NCBI RefSeq assembly: GCF_041435335.1
Contig: NZ_CP108430.1
Coordinates: 992,001-1,056,000 of the forward strand
DNA: 64,000 bases
Direction of reading: 5' to 3'
From: Streptomyces sp. NBC_01283
Lineage (GTDB): Bacteria; Actinomycetota; Actinomycetes; Streptomycetales; Streptomycetaceae
Position numbers and translations under genes: made by a program
Notes under the pieces: model-generated
What the model was told of the DNA's origin: nothing
The model's input: only the letters and a program-made list of their open reading frames with translations
The model's database searches: none
Part shown: piece by piece, positions 24,835-33,477 of the stretch
Layout of the letters: each line of letters opens with the position of its first letter
How positions within the stretch are numbered: position 1 is the stretch's first letter

Positions 24835-26145
24835 TCACGACCCGAGCCGCTGACCGCGTTCACCGCGTTCACGGTCGGGCAGTGCGCCGGGCACATCCAC
24901 CGGTCCGCCCGGCCGGAGCGGCCGCTCGCGCACGAGACGGCTCTGCGCCGCCACCGTCACGATCACACCCGCGCCGAGCAGCGGCCAGGCCAGGGGTCCC
25001 GCGGCGATGACGGCGGTGACCAGGAGCGGTCCCCCGCTGCGCTGGGCCGAAGACGACAGTCCGTGCACACCGAGGTAGGCGCCCTGGGCGTCATCAGGGG
25101 CGAGCGCGATGGAGAGCTCCCAGGACGCGATGGCGTGCAGTATCTCCGCGAAGGTGAAGGCGATCGCCGCGATCACGAGCGCGATGACGGCCGGCCAAGT
25201 GCCGCCCGCCACCGAGACGGTCATCGCGGCGCAGCCGACGACGAAGCAGGCGGCGAGGGGTACGAGGAGATGGCGGGCCCGTTCCGGCGTACCTCCGAAG
25301 CGGGACAACGGGACCTGGCAGCAGACGACGAGCACGCAGTTGAGGACCATGAGCAGCGGCGCGAGGCCGTGCGGGGCGTCCGTGGCGTGGACGATCCACA
25401 GCGGGATGCCGACCTGGAGCACCGCGTCGTCGAGGAACAGCGCCGCCTCGGTGGCGGTGAAGAGGAGGTAGCGGCGGTCGCGCCACGGGTTGGAAGGAGC
25501 TGCGGGGAGCGCGGACGCCGCGGAGTCCGTGACCACCCGGGAGGGCGACGGCGGTTCCGCGCAGCGCAGGGTGAGGAACGCGGCGAAGAGGAAGCTGAGC
25601 ACGTTCCCGACGAGCAGGGCCTGGTAGGCGTGAGTGGTGCCGACGGCGAGCGCGAGCGCCCCCGCCAGGCCGCCGATGGCCCAGCCCGCGTTGGCCACCG
25701 TGCGCTGAACGGCCTGGTACTTGGTGCGGTCCTGGCCCGCGATACGGGCGGCGTACAGCTTGGTGAGGACGTTGGCGCCGCGGTCGGCGAGGCTGTTCAC
25801 GGCCGAGTACAGCAGGAGCAGGGAGAAGTTCTCCGTCGTCAGCAACGCCAACAGGGCCGCGGCCTGCACGAGTTGGGAGCCGATGATGACGCGGGTGACG
25901 GCGAATCGGTCGGCGAGGTGTCCCGCGAGCGGCGCCCCCGCGATGCCCACGGCCCCCGAAGCTCCCATGAGCACGCCGACCTCGGCGACGGAGAGCCCGG
26001 TGACCAGGGTGAAGTAGAGGGCGGCCGCCCCCATCCACAGCCCGGTCCCCACCTTGTTGATCAGGGCGATCCAGAGCATGCGGCGCCCGTCGAGGCCCCC
26101 CGGTATGCGTGCGTACAGTGCGGCCCGCCGACGGCTGAGGCTCAC
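24835..26145 (-). CDS. MFS exporter
   Basis: 436 aa with about 12 membrane helices. The loop 2-3 motif PLAGHLADRFAVTRVIIGSQL is the MFS motif A. The GTG at 26145 is preferred since AAGGGGGAG lies just before it; an upstream in-frame GTG at 26166 has none. Divergent from a MocR-type regulator that may control it. Such drug:H+ antiporter-like proteins export small molecules; the substrate is unknown. Confidence 0.85.
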   Translation of the reverse strand: MSLSRRRAALYARIPGGLDGRRMLWIALINKVGTGLWMGAAALYFTLVTGLSVAEVGVLMGASGAVGIAGAPLAGHLADRFAVTRVIIGSQLVQAAALLALLTTENFSLLLLYSAVNSLADRGANVLTKLYAARIAGQDRTKYQAVQRTVANAGWAIGGLAGALALAVGTTHAYQALLVGNVLSFLFAAFLTLRCAEPPSPSRVVTDSAASALPAAPSNPWRDRRYLLFTATEAALFLDDAVLQVGIPLWIVHATDAPHGLAPLLMVLNCVLVVCCQVPLSRFGGTPERARHLLVPLAACFVVGCAAMTVSVAGGTWPAVIALVIAAIAFTFAEILHAIASWELSIALAPDDAQGAYLGVHGLSSSAQRSGGPLLVTAVIAAGPLAWPLLGAGVIVTVAAQSRLVRERPLRPGGPVDVPGALPDRERGERGQRLGS

Positions 26146-26177
26146 CACTCCCCCTTGGTTTCCCACTTGATCCGACC

Positions 26178-26206
26178 TTGACCCGACTTTTGTATTGATA
26201 CATAAT
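26178..26206 (+). promoter_or_regulatory. leaderless promoter of MocR gene with overlapping operator
   Basis: TTGACC (26178-26183), 17 bases, CATAAT (26201-26206). Transcription would begin about at the GTG at 26214, and there is no ribosome site, so the mRNA is predicted to be leaderless. TGTAT-TG-ATACA (26191-26202), a perfect palindrome, overlaps the spacer and -10, suggesting autoregulation that would also affect the divergent exporter. Confidence 0.65.
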
Positions 26207-26213
26207 CAGTTAC

Positions 26214-27533
26214 GTGGCAGCACAATATGCGATCAAGGGCACGACCGCCAAGGGCATTACCTCGTCGGTCGAACAGGCCGTGGCCGAGGGCTGGTTGGGT
26301 CCGGGGGATGCCCTGCCGCCGGTGCGCAGGCTCGCCGATGAGCTCGGGGTCAGCGCCGGGACGGTGGCGACGGCCTACAGGGAGCTCCGGCAGCGCGGGA
26401 TCGTGGTCACGCGCGGGCGTGGCGGAACGGTGGTCGCCCAGGCTCCCGCGGTCGGGGCGCGCAGGCCGCCGAAGGTGCCGCACGGGGTGCGCGATCTGGC
26501 GGGCGGACATCCGGACCCGGCACTGATGCCGGCGCTGCTGCCGCCCGAGCGAGTGGCCCCCGTCAGCGGTTCGCACCGCGGTTCGCCGCGCCGCGCGGGG
26601 CTCGAGGGACTGGCCCGGGAGTGGTTCGCGCGGGACGGGATTCCGGACAACCGGGTGACCTTCGCGCACGGCGCCCTTGACTGCATGGCGCGGCTGCTCT
26701 CCGTGGAGCTGAAGCCGGGCGACGCGGTGGCCGTCGAGGACCCGGGGTTCCACCATCTCCTGGACCTGGTACCGGCGTTGGGCCTGCGTATGGTGCCGGT
26801 CGCGGTGGACGACGAGGGGATCAGGCCGGAGGCGCTGCGCGGCGCCCTGCGGGCGGGCGTCAGGGCGGTCGTGTGCAGCCCGCGCGGTCAGAACCCGGTG
26901 GGCGGCTGCTTCTCGGCGGCCCGCCGCGACGCCCTGCTCGAAGCACTCGGCGGCCACCCGGAAGTGCTGGTCATCGAGGACGATCACAACGCGGAGGTCG
27001 CGGGGGCGCCCTCGCACTCGCTGGCGTCCGGCGGGCTCGAACGGTGGGCGCAGGTGCGGACCGTGTCCAAGCACCTGAGCGTCGACCTGCGCTGGGCGGC
27101 ATTGGCGTGCGACGCGACCACGCTGGCCCGGCACGAGGGGCGGATGCTGCTCACCTCGGGGTGGGTCAGTCATCTGCTGCAGGAAACGGTCGAGCGCACG
27201 ATGGCCGATCCCGATGCGAGGGCGCTCGTGGGGCGGGCCGAGCGGGTCTACGCCGAGCGGCGCGAGGCGCTGACCGGCGAGCTCACTCGGCGCGGGATCG
27301 CCGCACACGGGGCGAGCGGGCTGAACGTGTCCGTGCCGGTGCGGGACGAGTCCGCGGTGGTCAACGGACTGCGCTCGCGGGGGTGGTGGGTGGCCGCGGG
27401 CTCACGCTTCCGCATCGCCACGCCCACGGCCGTACGGGTCACGTCGGCCACCCTCGAAGTGTCGGAAGCCGCACGCTTCGCGGATGACTTCGCCGCGGTG
27501 CTCGGCGAGTCCGAGGCCACGTACGGGGGTTGA
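26214..27533 (+). CDS. MocR-type GntR/aminotransferase regulator
   Basis: 439 aa. The N-terminal winged HTH of the GntR family (LPPVRRLADELGVSAGTVATAYRELRQRG, residues 33-61) is linked to a fold-type I aminotransferase domain. The PLP Lys is probably in VRTVSKHLSVDLRW (about residue 284). CSPRGQNPVGG holds the ring-contact Asn. EDDHNAEV replaces the family's usual EDDY motif, with His in place of Tyr, so PLP handling may differ. Such regulators sense PLP-amino acid adducts. Likely controls the divergent MFS gene. Confidence 0.88.
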   Translation: MAAQYAIKGTTAKGITSSVEQAVAEGWLGPGDALPPVRRLADELGVSAGTVATAYRELRQRGIVVTRGRGGTVVAQAPAVGARRPPKVPHGVRDLAGGHPDPALMPALLPPERVAPVSGSHRGSPRRAGLEGLAREWFARDGIPDNRVTFAHGALDCMARLLSVELKPGDAVAVEDPGFHHLLDLVPALGLRMVPVAVDDEGIRPEALRGALRAGVRAVVCSPRGQNPVGGCFSAARRDALLEALGGHPEVLVIEDDHNAEVAGAPSHSLASGGLERWAQVRTVSKHLSVDLRWAALACDATTLARHEGRMLLTSGWVSHLLQETVERTMADPDARALVGRAERVYAERREALTGELTRRGIAAHGASGLNVSVPVRDESAVVNGLRSRGWWVAAGSRFRIATPTAVRVTSATLEVSEAARFADDFAAVLGESEATYGG

Positions 27534-27615
27534 GGGCGCTCAGGGGCGCGAGGGCGGGACAATGGGCGCAGCTGCCACCGTTCCGCTCCCCCGAGCCCCA
27601 CCGCCGAGGTGCCCG

Positions 27616-28155
27616 ATGATCAGCTGGCGTCGACTCGACGAAACGGACTTCCCCCTGCTGCGGCAGTGGCTGCGGCAGCCGCACGTCGCGCGCTGGTGGC
27701 ACCACGAGACCTCGCCCGAGGCGGTCGCCCGCGACTTCGGCCCGGCGGCCCGCGGCGAGGAGCCGTCGGAGGACCTGCTCATACTGCTCGACGGTGAACC
27801 GTTCGGCCTCGTCCAGCGCTACCGCTTCGCCGACTACGCGGAGGATCTGAGCGAGTTGGCCCACCAGGCGGAGATCCCTCAGGAAGCCATGTCCGTCGAC
27901 TACCTCATCGGGGACCCGAAGCGGATCGGCCAGGGGCTCGGCACCCGCATGATCCAGGAGGTCGTCCGGGCCACCTGGGCCGATCACCCCGACGCCACCG
28001 CGGTGCTCGTCCCCGTGCACGTGGGCAATCGCGCGTCCTGGCGCATCCTGGAGAAGGCGGGCCTGCTGCGGGTCGCCGATGTGTCGCTGGAACCCGACAA
28101 CCCCATCGACGACCGCGCCCACTACCTCTACCGGATCGACCGCCCGGCGATCTGA
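27616..28155 (+). CDS. GNAT acetyltransferase, AAC(6')-like
   Basis: 179 aa. The opening ISWRRLDETDFPLLRQWLRQPHVARWW and the core SVDYLIGDPKRIGQGLGTRMIQEVV followed by VHVGNRASWRILEKAGLLRVADV match the aminoglycoside 6'-N-acetyltransferase branch of the GNATs. The ATG at 27616 has GAGGTG 6-11 bases upstream. A resistance role is possible; many chromosomal members act on other amines. It runs convergent to the cyn operon, with ten bases between stops. Confidence 0.8.
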   Translation: MISWRRLDETDFPLLRQWLRQPHVARWWHHETSPEAVARDFGPAARGEEPSEDLLILLDGEPFGLVQRYRFADYAEDLSELAHQAEIPQEAMSVDYLIGDPKRIGQGLGTRMIQEVVRATWADHPDATAVLVPVHVGNRASWRILEKAGLLRVADVSLEPDNPIDDRAHYLYRIDRPAI

Positions 28156-28165
28156 CTCCGGCCCG

Positions 28166-28636
28166 TCAGAAGGGCTTGGTCGGCAGGTACTTGCCGTCCA
28201 GGGTGATGACGGCGCGCTCACCGCCGTCCGGGTCGGCGACCTTCTTCACGTCCAGCTTGAAGTTGATCGCGCTGATGATGCCGTCGCCGAACTCCTCGTG
28301 GACCAGGGCCTTGAGCGTGGTGCCGTAGACCTGGAGCATCTCGTAGAAGCGGTAGATCGTCGGGTCGGTGGGGATACCGCCGGGGATGGAGCCGCGCGTC
28401 GGGATGGTCTGGAGCAGCGTCGCCGCGTCGGTGTCCAGGCCCAGGAGCTCCGCGACGGCCTCGGCGGCGGGCTCCGGCAGGGCGTGCTGGCCGAGCACGG
28501 CGGCGGTGACGAAGGCGACCGAGTAGCCGGTGACATCGGCTATCTGCTGCCAGGACAGGTCCTTGCGCACCTTGGCCTCGACGGCGGTGACGGCCAGGGT
28601 CCGGCGGGCGGCGGGGTCGAACTGGGCGTGCTGCAT
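28166..28636 (-). CDS. cynS: cyanase (cyanate hydratase)
   Basis: 156 aa, exactly the E. coli length. The three catalytic residues fall at the same numbers: Arg96 and Glu99 in IYRFYEML, Ser122 in [10 protein letters not shown]. The N-terminal helical domain ([13 protein letters not shown]) and C-terminal dimer segment ([13 protein letters not shown]) are canonical. Bicarbonate-dependent breakdown of cyanate to ammonia and CO2. Second gene after cynT (55 bases between). Confidence 0.97.
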   Translation of the reverse strand: MQHAQFDPAARRTLAVTAVEAKVRKDLSWQQIADVTGYSVAFVTAAVLGQHALPEPAAEAVAELLGLDTDAATLLQTIPTRGSIPGGIPTDPTIYRFYEMLQVYGTTLKALVHEEFGDGIISAINFKLDVKKVADPDGGERAVITLDGKYLPTKPF

Positions 28637-28691
28637 GAGAAGAATTCCTTACGTGGTGGGGTGGTGGGGTGGCGACGCCGTGACGTGGTGC

Positions 28692-29285
28692 TCAGGCGGC
28701 GCGAGCGGCCGTGTCGAGTTCCTCGACCGTGCCGGTGGGGATGTCGTAGACCCAGCCGTGCAGCGTGAGCGTTCCCCGGAGCAGGGCACGGGCCACGGAG
28801 GGGTGGGTGGCGAGGTTCGCCAGCTGGGCGCGCACGTTCTCCCGTACGAGGGCACCCGTCTCTTCCAGCCCGGTCGCCTCCCCGGTGGCGCGGGCCCGGG
28901 AGGCGTCCGCGTGGCGCAGCCAGTCGGCGACGGCCGGCAGCCCGCTCAGGTCGTGCTGTTCGGCTAGGGCGGTCATCGCACCGCAGGCGGAGTGCCCGCA
29001 GACGACGACGTCCGACACTCCCAGGACGGCGACGGCGTACTCGATGCTCGCCGCGACCCCGTCCGCACCGGGCGTGTAGGCGGGCACGAGGTTGCCGGCG
29101 GTCCGGATGACGAACAGCTCACCCGGTTCGCTCTGCGTGAGCAGTTCCGGCACCACGCGGGCGTCGGAGCAGCTGATGAAGAGCGTCGTCGGCCGGTGGT
29201 GTCCCGCGAGGCGGGTGAAGAGGTCCGCCTTCGCCGGAAAGACGTCGCGCCGGAAGCGCGCGACACCCTCGGTGAGGTCCTGCAT
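28692..29285 (-). CDS. cynT: beta-carbonic anhydrase CynT
   Basis: 197 aa, start at 29285 with AGGGAG upstream. The zinc and active-site residues are complete and numbered as in E. coli CynT: Cys39, Asp41 and Arg43 in ISCSDAR, His98 and Cys101 in VCGHSACGAM. It returns CO2 released by cyanase to bicarbonate, preventing its loss. First gene of cynTS, divergent from cynR. Confidence 0.95.
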   Translation of the reverse strand: MQDLTEGVARFRRDVFPAKADLFTRLAGHHRPTTLFISCSDARVVPELLTQSEPGELFVIRTAGNLVPAYTPGADGVAASIEYAVAVLGVSDVVVCGHSACGAMTALAEQHDLSGLPAVADWLRHADASRARATGEATGLEETGALVRENVRAQLANLATHPSVARALLRGTLTLHGWVYDIPTGTVEELDTAARAA

Positions 29286-29358
29286 GGTCACTCCCTTCAA
29301 CGGTGTAGGGGCGTCGGGCCCGGCGGGCCTGACGAGATCCACCATGCATGACCTGGAC

Positions 29359-29410
29359 CTATAGCGTCCAAGACGCATTTGCCATGTCTGCCATCGATGC
29401 CATCTATAGT
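29359..29410. promoter_or_regulatory. cynT-cynR divergent operator region
   Basis: GCGTC-CAA-GACGC (29364-29376) is a perfect inverted repeat just beside CTATAG (29359-29364), which could be the -10 of cynT on the minus strand. A second CTATAG (29404-29409) lies eight bases before the cynR ATG, predicting a leaderless or near-leaderless cynR message. Three GCCAT repeats lie between. CynR binding is inferred. Confidence 0.55.
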
Positions 29411-29416
29411 TGGGGC

Positions 29417-30304
29417 ATGGCTCTGGAACTGCGTCACCTGCGCTATCTGCTCGCCGTCTCCGAACACGGCAATTTCACCCGCGCCGCCGAAGACCTGCGC
29501 ATCTCGCAGCCGACCCTCTCCCAGCAGATCAAGCAGCTGGAGAGGTCACTGGGCGTCCAGCTCCTGGACCGCACCGGCCGCACCGTGCGCCTGACCGACG
29601 CCGGTGAGGCCTACGTCCCGCACGCGCGCCGCGCCCTGCGCGACCTCGCCGCCGCCGAACGTGCCGTTCTCGACGTACAGGACCTGAGCCGCGGTCATCT
29701 GCGCCTGGCGATGACACCGACGTTCACCGCCTATCTGATCGGCCCGCTCGTCGCGCGGTTCCACGAGCGTCATCCCGCGATCAGCCTCGACGTGCGCGAG
29801 ATGAACCAGGACGGCATCGAAGCCGCGCTGCTCGCCGATGAACTCGACCTCGGCATCGCCTTCAGCGCGGACCACCTCCCCGGGATCGCCGCCACGGCGC
29901 TGTTCACCGAGACCCTGGGCCTGGTCGTCGGCTCCCGCCACCCGCACAGCGGGCGCGCGGACGCGCTACCGGTGCGGGAGATGGCGGACGGTGTCGAACT
30001 CGCCCTGCTCAGCGGCGACTTCGCCACGCGCGGCCACATCGACGGCTACCTCGCCACGCACCGCGTACAGCCTCGCATCACCGTGGAGGCCAACTCGATC
30101 AATGCCCTGACCGAGATCGTCCGGCGCACCGAGCTGGCCACGGTCCTGCCCGACGCCCTCACCCGCGACCACCCCCACCTGCGCCCCGTCCCGCTCGCTC
30201 CCGCCCTGCCCGCGCGCACGGTGGTGCTCCTGCGCCGCGACAGCGCCTACACCAGTGCCGCGGCGCAGGCGCTGACCCGGCTCATCCGGCAGTGGGAAGC
30301 GTGA
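29417..30304 (+). CDS. cynR: LysR-family cyanate regulator CynR
   Basis: 295 aa. HTH: LRHLRYLLAVSEHGNFTRAAEDLRISQPTLSQQIKQLERSLG. The effector domain (VREMNQDGIEAALLADELDLGIAF and VEANSINALTEIVRRTELATVLPD) matches CynR-type LysR proteins, which normally activate cynTS on cyanate binding. The ATG at 29417 is the natural start of the domain. Its divergent position relative to cynTS repeats the E. coli layout. Its last 23 bases overlap the convergent AKR gene. Confidence 0.92.
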   Translation: MALELRHLRYLLAVSEHGNFTRAAEDLRISQPTLSQQIKQLERSLGVQLLDRTGRTVRLTDAGEAYVPHARRALRDLAAAERAVLDVQDLSRGHLRLAMTPTFTAYLIGPLVARFHERHPAISLDVREMNQDGIEAALLADELDLGIAFSADHLPGIAATALFTETLGLVVGSRHPHSGRADALPVREMADGVELALLSGDFATRGHIDGYLATHRVQPRITVEANSINALTEIVRRTELATVLPDALTRDHPHLRPVPLAPALPARTVVLLRRDSAYTSAAAQALTRLIRQWEA

Positions 30305-31127
30305 TCCGGTCGAGGCGCTCACGCTGCCCGGCGCTCAGCCGGAGCTCTGCCGCGGCGACGTTCTCCGCCAGGTGGTCGAGCGAGGCGGTGCCGGGAATCG
30401 GCAGCACGACCGGCGAACGGTCGAGCAGCCAGGCCAGCGCGACCTGCGCCGCCGTGGCGTCGAGTTCGGCGGCGACAGCCGCGACCTCGGCCGTGGCGGC
30501 CGATGCCGCCGGGTGGACCGGCCGCCAGGGCAGGAAGGCGATCCCCGCCCCGTCGCAGGCGTCGAGCACGGCCTCGTGCTCGCGGTCGAGCAGGCTGTAG
30601 CGGTTCTGCACGCTCGCCACGTCGACGATCCGCCGTGCCTCGTCGAGCTCGTCGACGGTGACCTCCGACAGACCGATATGGCCGATCCTGCCGTCGAGCT
30701 GGAACTCCCGCAGTGTGCCGAGCTGTTCGGCCAGCGGCACCTTCGGATCGAGGCGGTGCATCTGGAGGAGCCCGATCCGCTCGACGCGCAGCCGACGCAG
30801 TGCCTGCTCGACCTGCTCACGCAGGAACTCCGGCCGTCCGTTGACCGACGCCTCTTCGCCGGGGCTTGGCCGTTCGATGGCGACCTTGGTCGCGATCAGC
30901 AGGTCGTCGGGATACGGATACAGCGCCTCGACCAGCAGTTCCTCGTTGGCGCCCCACCCGTACATGTACGCCGTGTCGATCAGTGTGATGCCCAGCTCGA
31001 CGGCCCGCCGGGCCACCGCGATGGAGGCCTCCCTGGGCGCCCCTGCCTCGGTCGCGAGGCGCATCGCGCCGAACCCGATCCGACGCACGCCGATCTCACC
31101 TCCGATACGGAAGGTGCTCTTTGTCAT
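30282..31127 (-). CDS. aldo/keto reductase
   Basis: 281 aa from an ATG at 31127. Tetrad residues: Asp and Tyr in LIDTAYMYGWG, Lys in LIATKVAIER and His in LLQMHRLDP. RIGHIGLSEVTVDEL and PIPGTASLDHLAENV are the YajO/YdbC-like landmarks. It is an NADPH-dependent reductase of aldehydes or ketones. It lies 17 bases after the HxlR regulator, so the two form an operon, and it is probably induced by the reactive carbonyl or redox stress sensed by that regulator. Confidence 0.87.
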   Translation of the reverse strand: MTKSTFRIGGEIGVRRIGFGAMRLATEAGAPREASIAVARRAVELGITLIDTAYMYGWGANEELLVEALYPYPDDLLIATKVAIERPSPGEEASVNGRPEFLREQVEQALRRLRVERIGLLQMHRLDPKVPLAEQLGTLREFQLDGRIGHIGLSEVTVDELDEARRIVDVASVQNRYSLLDREHEAVLDACDGAGIAFLPWRPVHPAASAATAEVAAVAAELDATAAQVALAWLLDRSPVVLPIPGTASLDHLAENVAAAELRLSAGQRERLDRITLPTAG

Positions 31128-31143
31128 GTGTGGCGTCCGCCCC

Positions 31144-31530
31144 TCACTTGTCGCCGTCGAAGTCTGTCCGGGCCTGCTCCACCTTGTCCAGGTTCTCCGT
31201 GGACCACTCGGCGAGCGTGGCGAACAACGGCCCCAGGCTGCGCCCGAGTTCACTGATCTCGTACTCCACGCGCGGCGGGACCTCGGGGTAGTAGGTGCGT
31301 ATCACCAGGCCGTCCCGTTCCAGCTGCCGCAGCCGCTGCGTCAGGACCTTGGGCGTGATGCCCGCGATGGCGCGCTGCAGTTCCACGAAGCGCAGGCGGC
31401 CGTACTCGTTCAGTGTCCAGAGGATCGGCGTGGCCCAGCGGCTGAACACGATGTCGACGACCGGCCCGACCGGGCAGACCTGCGGCCCGACCGGCGTCGC
31501 CGGCCTGGTCCGGGCCGAGTTGGCGCTCAT
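31144..31530 (-). CDS. HxlR-family transcriptional regulator
   Basis: 128 aa. Classic HxlR sequence: Cys near the N-terminus (QVCPVGPVVDIVFSRWATPILWTLNEYGRLRF), winged helix ITPKVLTQRLRQLERDGLVIRTYYPEVPPRVEYEISELGRSL. The Cys is the redox- or electrophile-sensing residue in several members. ATG at 31530 with AGGGGG upstream. Operon with the aldo/keto reductase, which it likely controls. Confidence 0.88.
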   Translation of the reverse strand: MSANSARTRPATPVGPQVCPVGPVVDIVFSRWATPILWTLNEYGRLRFVELQRAIAGITPKVLTQRLRQLERDGLVIRTYYPEVPPRVEYEISELGRSLGPLFATLAEWSTENLDKVEQARTDFDGDK

Positions 31531-31750
31531 GCGTCCCCCTTCAGGGAAGTGGCGGCACACCTGTCACCCAACGACGACGAACCGAAAGCAAGTTCGGTTC
31601 CGTGCCCGAGCCGCGAACTCTCGCATGGCCCTGCGGGAGTCGAGCCCTGCAGAACACGAAACGCGCACCCCTGTGCATTGACGGCTCACCAAGCCCGTTT
31701 CAGGGTGTCGCCCGCGTAGAGACCCGCAGACCTCAAGAAGGGCTCCCTCC

Positions 31751-32501
31751 ATGCGAAGACGCGTCCTTGTCCGCGGACTGGCCATCACCGGCGCGGGGTT
31801 GACCCTGCCCTTCCACTTGTCCGGCGCCGCCACGGCCGGGCAGGACGCCGCCCATCTGCTCTCCGTCGCCGCGCGAGGCGGACTTCCCCGGGCGGGGCGA
31901 GTCCGGGACACAGCTCACCGACGGCACGACGTGGCGCTGGTGCAGGCCGCTGCCGGACGAGGCCGCGCCCACGCCGTCCGGCGTCCAGGTGACATCCGGC
32001 GGTGAGGTGTGGGTCTACGGCGACATCATCGCCCGCTGGGACGGCGCCTGGACGGTGGTGCCCCGCACGCTCGGCATCCGTGCCTCGGTGACCGGGCTGC
32101 TCCCGGTCGCGCATGACGACATCTGGCTGACCGGGTTCGCGTACGGCGTGGGCGGGCCGCCCGGCAAACCGCCCGGCGTCACGCCGCAGCACTGGGACGG
32201 CACCCAGTGGAGCATCGTCCAGGCGCCGGTCACGGTCGGCCTGCTGAGCGGCATCGCCGGGGATGCCGCGGGGCGGCCCGACCGTATCTCCGGCTGGGAC
32301 CTCTGGGACCAGAAGCGCGCCCACTACCTGCGCTGGAACGGCACGGCCTGGGTCAGCGAACGGGGACCGGAGACGACGCCCACGTATCTGCCCGAGGCCA
32401 TCGCCCCGATCCCCGGCACGGACAGCGGTTACTGGTCGGTGGGCACGACCTCCTTCTCGCCGTACCCGCCCGCCCAGCTCCGCGTGGAACGCTTCGGCTG
32501 A
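31751..32501 (+). pseudogene. frameshifted secreted beta-propeller-like protein
   Basis: The start gives a Tat/Sec-type signal (MRRRVLVRGLAITGAGLTLP then FHLSGAATAG) in one frame, but the frame then degenerates. From about 31840-31890 a second frame continues as coherent protein: DFPGRGESGTQLTDGTTWRW, GGEVWVYGDIIARWDGAW, HWDGTQWS, WNGTAWVS, to TGA at 32501. One-base indel in that stretch explains both. It is either a real inactive gene or a base error. The WDG-x-W repeats suggest a galactose-oxidase/kelch-like propeller. The full product would be about 250 aa. Confidence 0.7.
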
Positions 32502-32531
32502 CCCTGGAGCCCGCCGCCCCTGACCGGGTTC

Positions 32532-33341
32532 TCAGGCGCGCGGTGTGATGCTGAAGTCGAACGCGGAGGTTCCGGGGTCCACCGCCGTGACCCCGCCGTC
32601 GACGGTCAGCACCGCACCGTTGACGAAGGAGGCGGCGGGCGAAAGCAGCCAGGAGATCGCCTCGGCGACCTCCTCGGGCTCTCCCGGCCGGCCCGCCGGG
32701 ACGAGCCGCGTCGCTTCCTCGTACGCCGCGTCGGCCCCGCCGTCCCCCAGACCGGCCTCCTCGGCGAACCGGGTCATCCGCCGGTCGGCCATCTCGGTCC
32801 GCACCCAGCTGGGGCACACGGTGTTGGCGCGCAGCCCGGCCTTTCCGTAGTCGACGGCGAGGGAGCGGCACAGCTGGAGGAGCGCCGCCTTGGACGTGGC
32901 GTACGCGGCGTTGGCCACGCCGTTGCGCAGTGCGGCGACCGAGGCGACCGCCACCACCGAGCCACGTGCTTCGAGCAGGTGGGGAAGCGCGGCCCGCATG
33001 AGGAGGAAGGGTCCAGTGAGGTTGGTGCTCAGCACGGCGTCCCAGTCCTCGTCGGACAGGTCGCCGACCGCTCCGCTGCGCCCCACTCCGGCGTTGAGCA
33101 CGAGCCCGTCGATGCGGCCGTACGCCTCCGTGGCCGCCGCGACGAGACCGGCGACCGCCGCGGGATCACCCGCGTCGGCGGGGTGGGCCAGCGCCCCGGT
33201 CTCCTCGGCGACGCGGCGCAGCGGCTCGGGCCGCCGCCCGGAGACGACGACGCGGTGCCCTGCCGCGCGCAGTTGCCGGGCCGTGGCGGCACCGATGCCT
33301 GTCCCGCCGCCCGTGACGATGACAACTCGACTCTCCGTCAT
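32532..33341 (-). CDS. short-chain dehydrogenase/reductase
   Basis: 269 aa. Classical SDR: TGGGTGIG cofactor loop (residues 10-17), NAG in VLNAGVGRSGA, catalytic Ser in VAVASVAAL and Tyr-x3-Lys in AAYATSKAAL. AYATSK and the C-terminal GRPGEPEEVAEAISWLLSPAASFVNGAVLTVDGG are typical. An Arg after the second strand (SGRRPEPL) suggests NADPH. Its substrate is unknown, and no partner gene shares its strand directly. Confidence 0.88.
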   Translation of the reverse strand: MTESRVVIVTGGGTGIGAATARQLRAAGHRVVVSGRRPEPLRRVAEETGALAHPADAGDPAAVAGLVAAATEAYGRIDGLVLNAGVGRSGAVGDLSDEDWDAVLSTNLTGPFLLMRAALPHLLEARGSVVAVASVAALRNGVANAAYATSKAALLQLCRSLAVDYGKAGLRANTVCPSWVRTEMADRRMTRFAEEAGLGDGGADAAYEEATRLVPAGRPGEPEEVAEAISWLLSPAASFVNGAVLTVDGGVTAVDPGTSAFDFSITPRA

Positions 33342-33477
33342 GCCTGTTCAGCCTCCGAACGCGGTCGTGAGCACATGGCCGTGATCATACGTAGGCCGCG
33401 TCGGCCGCTCACGACCGCGTTCGGATGTCTGCCCGAAGGCCTTTACCTGCCCGAGGGCCCTTGCGGGCCGCCGGTTC

